From: Acidobacteriota bacterium | Lineage (GTDB): Bacteria > Acidobacteriota > Terriglobia > Terriglobales > SCQP01 | Direction of reading: 5' to 3' | Assembly: GCA_027459505.1 (NCBI GenBank) | Contig: DAIDIE010000004.1 | Coordinates: 1 to 64,000 of the forward strand | Length of the DNA stretch: 64,000 nt | Part shown: positions 35,887-43,906 of the stretch, one piece after another | How positions within the stretch are numbered: the stretch's first letter is position 1 | Layout of the letters: the number at the start of each line of letters is the position of its first letter | Notes under the pieces: generated by a model | Seen by the model: only the letters and a program-made list of their open reading frames with translations | The model's database searches: none | Told to the model about the DNA's origin: nothing | Translations under genes and position numbers: made by a program

Positions 35887-38541
35887 TTACTCCGGCAGCA
35901 TCACCTGCCCATTCACCTGGAAATCACTGCTCAGCGATGGCGCGCCCGTGCCAGGCTGCCCACCACCCACCGAGACGGTGTATTTGCCTTCCGCGACGAT
36001 GATATGTCCCTTGGCGGTGACCATGCTGAGATCACGCCGCTTCAGGTGGAAGTGCAGCACCTGGCTGGCGCCCGACGCCAGGTGTACGCGCTGGAAGCCG
36101 CGCAGCGCCCGCAGCGGCGCCCCCGGCACGTCCGGAAACTTCAAATAGAGCTGCGCGACCTCGTCGCCCGCAACCTGACCGCTATTGGTCACCGTTACGG
36201 AAACATCCAGCGGATCACCCGCATTGATCGCCGCCTTCGGCAGGCTCAGCCCACTGTATTTGAACGTTGTATAGCTCAGCCCATAGCCAAAGGGCCAGAG
36301 CGGCTGGCCTTTAAAATAGCGGTACGTCCGCCCCTGCATCGAGTAGTCCTCGAAGTTGGGCAACTGGTGCACGTCTTTATAAAACGTCACCGGCAACCGC
36401 CCCCCGGGATCGTTCTTGCCGCTCAAGGTATCGGCAATAGCGTTCCCGCCCTCCTCGCCGGAGTACCAGGCTTCCAGAATGGCGTTGGCGTGCGCCTTCT
36501 CCCAGTTCACCCCCAGCGCGCTGCCGTTCATCAGGACCACAACCAGCGGCTTATGTGTGGCCGCCAGCGCCTGGACCAGGTCTTCTTCTGGTTGCGGCAT
36601 CTTCAGGTTGGTGCGGTCACCGCCCAGAAATCCCGGCTGATCAATGGGCATCTCCTCGCCTTCCAGGCGGCTGGTGATGCCGACCACCGCGACCACCACG
36701 TCGGCTTTTCTCGCGGCTGCAATTGCCGCCGGATCGGGAGCATTGCTGACCGGCGCCCAAATCAACTGCGCCGAGGCATTTTTGCCATTGCGTGTGCCGA
36801 AATCCAGTTCCAGCTTTGCCGGTTGTCCCTTGACCAGATGCACCTGGCCCAGGCGCGTTCCGCCGTAGCTCATCACGACCTGCCGATCACCGACGGAGAG
36901 GCGCGCAAAGCCGTTGCTCTTCACGCCAATTAAGTAATCGCCAGTGGCGTTGGGATGCAGAACGCCCGTCCAGCGCGCCCCCCAGGCTTTCAGCCCGCGC
37001 ACCGCGCTCGGCGCATTCTTCGTAGTGAGGTTCACGTTCGGTTCCACCCGCGAGATCAGCGGCTTGGGCTTGCCTCCCATGGCCAGACCCGCCGAATATT
37101 GCGCCGTCAGGCCAGGCTTGCCGTCGCTGGTGGTCAACAGGCTCGACGGGACCGGGTTACCCGTGTTGGCGAGAAACTGCGTGCCCGGAACGTAGTCGAT
37201 GCGCGCTCCGGGAAAGCCCGCCTTCATACCCTCCAGCACCGTCACCGTATGCGTGGGAATGCCGTTGTAGTTGCCCAGCAACACATCGGTCTGGTCCGCC
37301 AGAGGCCCGATCAGGGCAATGCGTTTCACATTCTTCAGCGGCAGCACGCCGTCGTTTTTCAACAGCACCATGGACTCGTCGGCGATGTGCCGCGCCAGGG
37401 CGCGATGAGCGGGACTGTTCAGCTGGCTTTCATCGATCTTGCTGTAAGGCACCATCGCGGGCGGATCAAACATGCCCAGCTTGATGCGTGCGGTAAACAG
37501 CCGGATCAGCGCCCGGTCGATGGCGCTTTCCGGCAAATAGCCCTCTTGCACCGCCTGAATGTAGGGACGGTAATCGTGGTCGTCGCTGGCCTTGGCCATG
37601 AAGTCGATGCATTCGTTGTCCATGCCGCGCAGCAGCGAAATCGCCGAGGCCTGCGGCTGCGTGGGCCGGTACCGGTGTCCGTGGAAGATGTCGCGCACCG
37701 CGCCGCAATCGGAGACAACGTAGCCGTGGAATCCCCAGGCGCCTCGCAGCGTGTGCTGCAGCAGGAACTGGTTGGCGCAGGCCGGCTGGCCATTGATGGC
37801 ATTGTAGGCGCACATCACCGACCCGGCATGTCCTTGCACAATGGCCGCCCGGAAGGCGGGCAGATAGGTATCCTCCTCGTCGTGCTTGCTGACGTCAACG
37901 TCGGCGAAGTGCCGCGTCGGCTCCGGCCCGCTGTGCACGTCGAAATGCTTAGGAGTGGAAATCACGCGGTAATAATGCGGATCGTTTCCCTGCATACCGG
38001 TGACGAAGGCGACCGCCATGCGTCCGGTGAGGAAGGGGTCCTCGCCATAGGTTTCCTGGCCGCGCCCCCAGCGCGGGTCGCGAAAGATGTTGACGTTGGG
38101 GGCCCAGAAATCCAGCCCTTCAAAAATGTTGGAATGACCGGCGCGCACGTCCTGGGCGTGCTTAATGCGGCCCTCAATACCGATATCCACCGCCATCTGG
38201 TGAATCACCGGCGCGTCAAAGGTCGCACCCAGGCCAATCGGCTCGGGAAACTCCGTCGTGCCGTTCACCGCCACGCCGTGCAGCGCCTCGCTCCACCAGT
38301 CGTAGGCCGGCACTCCCAGGCGGGGAATGGCGCGCGCCTGGTTAACGAGCTGCGACGCCTTTTCCCGCAGCGTCAAACGGCTCACCAGGTCGGCGGCGCG
38401 TTCCTGGGGCGTGAGCCGCGGGTTCATAAAGGGCAGCTTGGCAACGTCCTTGGGGACTGGAGTCTGTTGCGCGTGCGCGGCGGCGGTCAAAGCCAGGCTA
38501 CCGGCGAGCACGGCGAGAAAGCGTTTTCTGGAACGGATCAT
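35887..38541 (-). CDS. Secreted GH3 beta-glucosidase/beta-xylosidase with PA14 insert
   Basis: 884 aa from the ATG at 38541 (MIRSRKRFLAVLAGS), preceded by GGGAGA and giving a clean signal peptide; a longer frame is open upstream. The GH3 N domain contains PKHFDVHSGPEP and the nucleophile in YVVSDCGAV (Asp278). A PA14-like insert (about 490-600, LKAWGARWTGVLHP) splits the C domain, as in xylan beta-xylosidase/glucosidase GH3 enzymes. The C domain has GEEMPIDQPGF and ends in a fibronectin-III-like module. Probably removes terminal sugars from beta-glucans or xylo-oligosaccharides in the periplasm or outside the cell. Confidence 0.87.
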   Translation of the reverse strand: MIRSRKRFLAVLAGSLALTAAAHAQQTPVPKDVAKLPFMNPRLTPQERAADLVSRLTLREKASQLVNQARAIPRLGVPAYDWWSEALHGVAVNGTTEFPEPIGLGATFDAPVIHQMAVDIGIEGRIKHAQDVRAGHSNIFEGLDFWAPNVNIFRDPRWGRGQETYGEDPFLTGRMAVAFVTGMQGNDPHYYRVISTPKHFDVHSGPEPTRHFADVDVSKHDEEDTYLPAFRAAIVQGHAGSVMCAYNAINGQPACANQFLLQHTLRGAWGFHGYVVSDCGAVRDIFHGHRYRPTQPQASAISLLRGMDNECIDFMAKASDDHDYRPYIQAVQEGYLPESAIDRALIRLFTARIKLGMFDPPAMVPYSKIDESQLNSPAHRALARHIADESMVLLKNDGVLPLKNVKRIALIGPLADQTDVLLGNYNGIPTHTVTVLEGMKAGFPGARIDYVPGTQFLANTGNPVPSSLLTTSDGKPGLTAQYSAGLAMGGKPKPLISRVEPNVNLTTKNAPSAVRGLKAWGARWTGVLHPNATGDYLIGVKSNGFARLSVGDRQVVMSYGGTRLGQVHLVKGQPAKLELDFGTRNGKNASAQLIWAPVSNAPDPAAIAAARKADVVVAVVGITSRLEGEEMPIDQPGFLGGDRTNLKMPQPEEDLVQALAATHKPLVVVLMNGSALGVNWEKAHANAILEAWYSGEEGGNAIADTLSGKNDPGGRLPVTFYKDVHQLPNFEDYSMQGRTYRYFKGQPLWPFGYGLSYTTFKYSGLSLPKAAINAGDPLDVSVTVTNSGQVAGDEVAQLYLKFPDVPGAPLRALRGFQRVHLASGASQVLHFHLKRRDLSMVTAKGHIIVAEGKYTVSVGGGQPGTGAPSLSSDFQVNGQVMLPE

Positions 38542-38675
38542 GATCTTCTCCCTGAATTCCCCAAAAACACGGGGCTGCGGCCATTCACTTCCCACTCTAT
38601 ATTGTTGAACGGAATTGTAACGCCAGCGCTACCCGCCCTCGGGCCAGCGGCGCGCCGCCGATTCTGATTTGTGGG

Positions 38676-38689
38676 CAATGCAAGCATTG
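38676..38689. promoter_or_regulatory. CAATGC-AA-GCATTG inverted repeat
   Basis: Perfect 6-bp arms 135-148 bp upstream of the GH3 start and next to the palindrome at 38702; possibly part of the same control region. Confidence 0.35.
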
Positions 38690-38701
38690 TGCCACATCCG
38701 C

Positions 38702-38715
38702 CTATACCGGTATAG
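38702..38715. promoter_or_regulatory. CTATACCGGTATAG palindrome, candidate operator
   Basis: Perfect 14-bp palindrome 161-174 bp upstream of the GH3 start. Related sites lie upstream of the chitinase and GH5 genes. A transcription-factor site is inferred. Confidence 0.45.
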
Positions 38716-39459
38716 CGGAGCCACGCCGCAAGCAAACTGGAAGGCGTAATCTCGGGCGCAGTCCCGTCCGCCAGCGGCCGGAGTTGACCGGCTTGGGGGC
38801 GCGCCGAGCGGGCAGCTGCAGCGCCGCGCTTGTTCGCGCCATCGGCCAATCTCCGCAACCACAACTTCCGCGCTTATCATCTGCCTGCCCACTGCATCGA
38901 ATCGGTTCAACAAATCCCCGCTATCGAAAAATCCGATTCGCGTTGACACCCCTTTGTGGGGTAATTTCATCTCTAGCAAGTGGCGGAGAGTTTGTTGCAG
39001 GAAGCACTTTCCCGGCAGGCGCCGGGGCAAGCTCCCGGCTGAATCCTACCCGCCGCATCTGCTGCATCTGGCCTCGCATCGCCGTTCGGACCATGGCGTC
39101 CTGGACTCCGCGCTCACGCTTTGAGCGCTTTCCCGGCAATCGCGTTCAAGCGCGCCGCCGGCAAGATCAGGATTGTTGCTGTTGCTGGGTACCGAAGGGC
39201 GAGGGAGCAGCCTCCCTAGTTCCTTTAGACACATGCCCTGAATGAGACGCTCGCTTGCAACGCGCCTGCCGCGCGCCAGCGAGGAAGAGCTCGAACGCGC
39301 TCCCAGGAGACGGCGCCACCGTTGCCGCTGGAGCGCTCCGCACGCTGGCAGCCGCCTGGACTACAAGGCCGCTCCCGCGATGCAAACGCTCTTGGTGTCC
39401 GTCTTCATCGGCCCTCGCACCCAGGCTGACAGCGCCTTCCTGACACACGGAGACCGTCC
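38716..39459. other. 740-bp intergenic region upstream of nirB
   Basis: No credible gene; short open frames here show no recognisable family and no consistent SD. It must hold the nirB promoter and probably a leader. Small hairpins are present (for example CCCC-TTTGT-GGGG near 38950). I could not confirm the paired-hairpin ANTAR/NasT target typical of some nitrate leaders. Confidence 0.4.
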
Positions 39460-41868
39460 ATGCGGAAACTGGTCGTGATTGGCAACGGAATGGCGGGCGT
39501 GGCCTGCGTCGAACAACTCCTCAAGTATGGTGGCGAGGTCGCGATCACCATCTTTGGCGACGAAACCCACGTCAACTACAACCGCATTATGCTCTCTTCG
39601 GTTCTGGCGGGAGATAAGCCGGAAGAGGCCATCGTTCTCAACGATCTGGACTGGTACCGCAAACACAACATCGATCTCAAGCTCGGCCGCCGCGTGGTGG
39701 AAATCGACCGGGAACTGCGTCTGGTGCGCGCCGATGACGGCACGGTGGTGGGCTACGACCAGTTAATCATCGCCACCGGAAGCGTTGCCTTTGTCCCTCC
39801 CATGGGGGGAACGGATCAGGAAAACGTCTACGCCTTCCGCACCCTCGACGACACCCGTGCCTTGCTGCGGCGAGCCCGGCCCGGCGCCAGGGCGGTGGTC
39901 ATCGGCGGCGGATTGCTGGGGCTGGAGGCGGCGCGCGGACTGCAGGTACAAGGCTGTGACGTCACTGTCGTCCACCTGCTGGAAACCCTGATGAACATCC
40001 AGCTCGACGTCACCGGCGGTGAGTATCTGCGGCGCAAAATCGAGCAGCTTGGCGTGAAGGTGCTGACCTCGCGCAAGACCGCCGCGCTCACCGGCGATGG
40101 ACGCGTGCGGGGCGTCCGCTTTGACGATGGTGAAGAGGTTCCCGCCGACTTTGTGGTTCTGGCCTGCGGCATCCGGCCCAACACCGCGCTGGCCAGGAGC
40201 GCCGGCTTGCAAGTCAACCGGGGCATCGTGGTTGACGACTTTCTGCGCACTTCCGACGAACACATTTACGCAGTCGGCGAATGCGCCGAACACCGTGGCA
40301 TCGTCTATGGACTGGTGGCGCCCCTGCTGGAGCAGGGTAAGGTGCTGGCCGCGGCGCTGGCCGCGGAAGATTACAGCCGTCCATACCAGGGTTCGCTTAC
40401 CGCCGCCAAGCTGAAGATCATGGGCGTGGACGTGTTCTCCGCCGGAGACGTCAACGGCAACGACCCCTCCAACGAGGTGGTGCGCTATGAGGATGCCGGC
40501 CAGGGCGTCTACAAGAAGCTGGTATTGAAGGAAAAGCGTTTGGCCGGCGTGCTGCTGGTGGGCGACGCCTCGCAGGAACATCGCTTCATGGACTGGCTGC
40601 GCACGCAGGCCGATTTGGCTCCCGTCCGCGACAGCCTGATGTTTCCGCCGCCAACGCCCGACCGTGGCTCCCAGGTGGCGGCCATGGCCGATAGCGAGAT
40701 CGTCTGCGGCTGCATGGGAGTAACCAAGGGCGCGATCATTGGCGCTATCCACGAAAAGGGCCTGAGCACGCTGGCTCAACTGAAGGATTGCACGCGCGCC
40801 TCCACCGGCTGCGGCAGTTGCACCCATCTTTGCGAGTCGCTGTTGCAGGCGGTGGCGCCTGGCTTCGCCCGCGAGATACCCGAGGGCATGTGCTCTTGCC
40901 TGCCTTATCCGCAGGAAAAGGTGCGCGAGTTCATCCGCGGCCAGCAACTGCGCTCCGTTCAAGAGGTGCTCGATATCTATGGCAATGGCGTCGGTTGCGA
41001 AATCTGCAAGCCCGCGCTGAGCTACATGGTCGACGTGGTCTGGTGCGGTGAACACGATGAGGACCGCTCGGCGCGCTTCATTAATGATCGCGTGCACGCC
41101 AATATACAGAAAGACGGCACCTTCTCCGTCATTCCCCGCATGCGCGGAGGCGTGACCAGCGTGGCGGAACTGCGGCGCATCGCGGATGTGGCGGAGAAGT
41201 ACCGCATCCCCATGATCAAGGTGACCGGCAGTCAACGCATCGATCTGCTGGGTGTGAAGAAACAGGATCTGCCGGCCATCTGGGCCGAGCTCGACATGCC
41301 TTCCGGCATGGCCTACACCAAGGGCGTGCGCATGGTGAAGACCTGCGTAGGCACCGAGTTCTGCCGCTTCGGGACGCAGGATTCCACCGCGGCCGGTATT
41401 GAACTGGAACACCGCCTCGAACAGTTGCACTCTCCGCACAAGGTCAAGATGGGCGTGGTCGGCTGCCCGCGCAACTGCGCCGAAGCCACCGTGAAAGACA
41501 TTGGGTTGGTCGGTCAGGAGGGCGGCTGGCAAGTGGTGGTGGGCGGCGCGGCCGGCAAAACCGTGCGCAAGGCGGACCTGCTCATCACCGTCACTGAAAC
41601 CGAGCAGGCGCTGCAGGCAGCCCAGATTTTCTTCCAGTACTACCGCGAAAACGCCAATTACCTGGAACGCACCTATGACTTCGTGGAGCGGCTGGGAATT
41701 GAAAAAATCCGTAAAGAGACCGTCTATGCCCCCGAGGCGGTGCGCTCGGGATTGTTAGAACGGCTGCGCAAGTCCCGCGCTCACGCCAGTGATCCCTGGC
41801 TGGAAGGGCGCCAGCCCGCCCGGCCCACCCAGTTTGTCCAAATTGAGCCCGTGGAGGTTGTGCAATGA
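39460..41868 (+). CDS. nirB: Assimilatory nitrite reductase [NAD(P)H] large subunit
   Basis: 802 aa; GGAGA precedes the ATG. The N-terminal FAD/NAD(P)H oxidoreductase (GNGMAGVA near residue 9, VIGGGLLGLEAAR near 147) is followed by a BFD-like [2Fe-2S] region (Cys416, Cys418, Cys451, Cys454) and a sulfite/nitrite reductase half with the siroheme-[4Fe-4S] ligands TCVGTEFC (Cys629, Cys635) and GCPRNC (Cys669, Cys673). Reduces nitrite to ammonium in the cytoplasm. First gene of a nitrate-assimilation cluster; the stop overlaps nirD. Confidence 0.96.
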   Translation: MRKLVVIGNGMAGVACVEQLLKYGGEVAITIFGDETHVNYNRIMLSSVLAGDKPEEAIVLNDLDWYRKHNIDLKLGRRVVEIDRELRLVRADDGTVVGYDQLIIATGSVAFVPPMGGTDQENVYAFRTLDDTRALLRRARPGARAVVIGGGLLGLEAARGLQVQGCDVTVVHLLETLMNIQLDVTGGEYLRRKIEQLGVKVLTSRKTAALTGDGRVRGVRFDDGEEVPADFVVLACGIRPNTALARSAGLQVNRGIVVDDFLRTSDEHIYAVGECAEHRGIVYGLVAPLLEQGKVLAAALAAEDYSRPYQGSLTAAKLKIMGVDVFSAGDVNGNDPSNEVVRYEDAGQGVYKKLVLKEKRLAGVLLVGDASQEHRFMDWLRTQADLAPVRDSLMFPPPTPDRGSQVAAMADSEIVCGCMGVTKGAIIGAIHEKGLSTLAQLKDCTRASTGCGSCTHLCESLLQAVAPGFAREIPEGMCSCLPYPQEKVREFIRGQQLRSVQEVLDIYGNGVGCEICKPALSYMVDVVWCGEHDEDRSARFINDRVHANIQKDGTFSVIPRMRGGVTSVAELRRIADVAEKYRIPMIKVTGSQRIDLLGVKKQDLPAIWAELDMPSGMAYTKGVRMVKTCVGTEFCRFGTQDSTAAGIELEHRLEQLHSPHKVKMGVVGCPRNCAEATVKDIGLVGQEGGWQVVVGGAAGKTVRKADLLITVTETEQALQAAQIFFQYYRENANYLERTYDFVERLGIEKIRKETVYAPEAVRSGLLERLRKSRAHASDPWLEGRQPARPTQFVQIEPVEVVQ

Positions 41869-42203
41869 GCTGGTACAAGGTCACCCACATCAGCAATATT
41901 CCTTTACGCGAGGGGCGCAAGGTGCGCCTGCCCAACCGCCGCGAGCTGGCGCTGTTCAATCTGGGCACACACTTCCTGGCCATTGATCAGCAATGCCCGC
42001 ACCTGGGAGGTCCGCTCTCCGACGGCATTGTGGTGGGCGACACGGTGGTCTGCCCGCTTCACGCCTGGAAGATTTGCCTCTCAACCGGATCGGTCCGCAA
42101 GCCCGCTTCCAATAGCTGTGTACGCAGTTATCCCACGCGGATTGAGAACGAAACGGTCTTTATCGAGTTCACTGAAGAAATACCGGAGCAGGTGGCCAGC
42201 TAA
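41865..42203 (+). CDS. nirD: Nitrite reductase small subunit, Rieske-type
   Basis: 112 aa. ATG overlaps the nirB stop (ATGA), so translation is probably coupled. Rieske [2Fe-2S] ligands are present: CPHLGG (Cys44, His46) and CPLHAW (Cys63, His66). Many enterobacterial NirD proteins lack these ligands; this one keeps them. Partners NirB. Confidence 0.95.
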   Translation: MSWYKVTHISNIPLREGRKVRLPNRRELALFNLGTHFLAIDQQCPHLGGPLSDGIVVGDTVVCPLHAWKICLSTGSVRKPASNSCVRSYPTRIENETVFIEFTEEIPEQVAS

Positions 42204-42367
42204 CTGAAGCGCGCGCAATGATCGCGGCTTGACCGGGCCGAGTGGGTGAACCCGGGCCAGGACGCTGGCACCCCTTGCCGCACCAACATCCGGGGTATGC
42301 TTGCAGCCCCTGCCAACTAGCTGGCGCCTGTGGCCAACACGCGCCAGCGCCCGGGAACTGTCATTTC

Positions 42368-43906
42368 ATGACGAATGAGCTACCACTATTACGGGGAGAA
42401 GCCAGTTGCGGTTTGCTGGTCAGCGACGACTCACGCCTGGAGTGCGCTCCCTGCGAAGTCTCCCCGGCGAGGATGCCCTCTCGTGCGCCGCAAGCGGGCG
42501 AACAATACCGTTTTCACTTCGACATGAATCGCTGCATCGGCTGCAAGTGCTGTGTGGTGGCCTGTAACGAACAAAACGGCAATCCCGCGGAAATCAATTG
42601 GCGCCGGGTGGGCGAGATTGAAGGTGGATGGTATCCCGAGGCGTGGCGCTTGCACCTCTCGATGAGCTGCAATCACTGCCTGGAGCCCAGTTGCATGCAC
42701 GGCTGTCCGGTGGAGGCTTATCAGAAAGACGCGCACACCGGCCTGGTGCTGCACGATCCCCAGATTTGTATTGGTTGCCAGTACTGCACCTGGAACTGCT
42801 CTTATGGCGTGCCGCAGTTCAACGCCGAACGGGGCGTGGTGGGCAAGTGCGATATGTGCCACGGCCGTCTGGCCGAGGGCCGCGAACCGGCCTGTGTAGC
42901 CGCTTGTCCGGAAGCGGCTATCCAGGTGGAAATCGTCAATCAGGCGCAATGGCGCCGGGAGTTCCGGGAAAATGCCAACGCGCCGGGTCTGCCCTCCGCC
43001 GACGACAGCCTCTCGACCACACGGCTTACCTTGCCGCGCCAGATGCCAAGCGAGATGCGCGCCGCCCATTTGGACCGCCTGCGCCCCGAGGCGCCCCACT
43101 GGCCGCTGGTATTCATGACGGTCTTGACGCAGCTTTCAGTGGTGGCGTTCGCGCTGATCTGGGTGGCGCAGATGCTGCGCGCACCCGAACCCCTGGCGGC
43201 GGCGGCCGCCCTGGGTCTGGGAATGTTGGCGCTGGCCGCCTCCACCGCGCATCTCGGAAGGCCCATCTACGCTTACCGAGCATTGAAGATGTGGCGGCGC
43301 TCCTGGCTCAGCCGCGAAGTCCTGCTGTTCAGCGTCTTCTGCGGGCTGGCCGCTTCCTACGCAATGCTGCTGTGGACGCGCCAGGGCGTCAGCGGCATTG
43401 CCGGACTGCTCACCTCGGTTGCGGGTTTGGCCGGGATTCTGGCCAGCGCGAAAATCTACCTCGTTCCCGCGCGGCCCGCCTGGAACACAGGCATGACGGT
43501 GCTTGATTTCTACCTCTCCGGCGCCGTTCTGGGGCCGTTTCTGCCGGCGCTGCTGGGGCATTCCCTCGCCCATTTCTGTCTACCCGTGATTGCCGGCGGC
43601 GCGGTGCTGCAACTTATGAACCAAGGCGCCAAGCTGCTGCGGCTGCTGGCCAGCAAAGAATTTGAGCTGCAGGCTTCCGGCCGCATGCTGGCAGCACGCT
43701 TCACGCCCGCCCTCGCCGTACGATGTCTACTCCTGGTCGCCGGGGGCCTGCTGATTCCTCTGCTCTGCCACAACCGCCTCGCGCTCGCCGCCGGCCTGCT
43801 GCTCGCCTTTGCCGGTGAAGTCCTCGGCCGCTGGCTCTTCTTCGTCACGGTGGTCCCCAAAAACATGGCCGCCTGCTTTCTCGGGGTCGAGCAGGAGGCG
43901 GCATGA
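42368..43906 (+). CDS. Fused DmsB-type 4x[4Fe-4S] and DmsC-type membrane-anchor subunit
   Basis: 512 aa from ATG 42368 (MTNELPLL); the frame is open further upstream but without recognisable sequence. Residues about 40-210 carry four ferredoxin-like clusters: CIGCKCCVVAC, CNHCLEPSCMHGCP, CIGCQYCTWNC, and CDMCH with CVAACP. Residues about 245-510 form about eight TM helices of the DmsC anchor type. The fusion should carry electrons from quinol to NasC, encoded next with an ATGA overlap. No Tat motif is seen, so the Fe-S part is probably cytoplasmic. Confidence 0.88.
   Translation: MTNELPLLRGEASCGLLVSDDSRLECAPCEVSPARMPSRAPQAGEQYRFHFDMNRCIGCKCCVVACNEQNGNPAEINWRRVGEIEGGWYPEAWRLHLSMSCNHCLEPSCMHGCPVEAYQKDAHTGLVLHDPQICIGCQYCTWNCSYGVPQFNAERGVVGKCDMCHGRLAEGREPACVAACPEAAIQVEIVNQAQWRREFRENANAPGLPSADDSLSTTRLTLPRQMPSEMRAAHLDRLRPEAPHWPLVFMTVLTQLSVVAFALIWVAQMLRAPEPLAAAAALGLGMLALAASTAHLGRPIYAYRALKMWRRSWLSREVLLFSVFCGLAASYAMLLWTRQGVSGIAGLLTSVAGLAGILASAKIYLVPARPAWNTGMTVLDFYLSGAVLGPFLPALLGHSLAHFCLPVIAGGAVLQLMNQGAKLLRLLASKEFELQASGRMLAARFTPALAVRCLLLVAGGLLIPLLCHNRLALAAGLLLAFAGEVLGRWLFFVTVVPKNMAACFLGVEQEAA

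Noticed and set aside
39000..39459. Short open frames upstream of nirB
   Set aside because: No SD, no family resemblance and no consistent codon pattern; more likely leader DNA.
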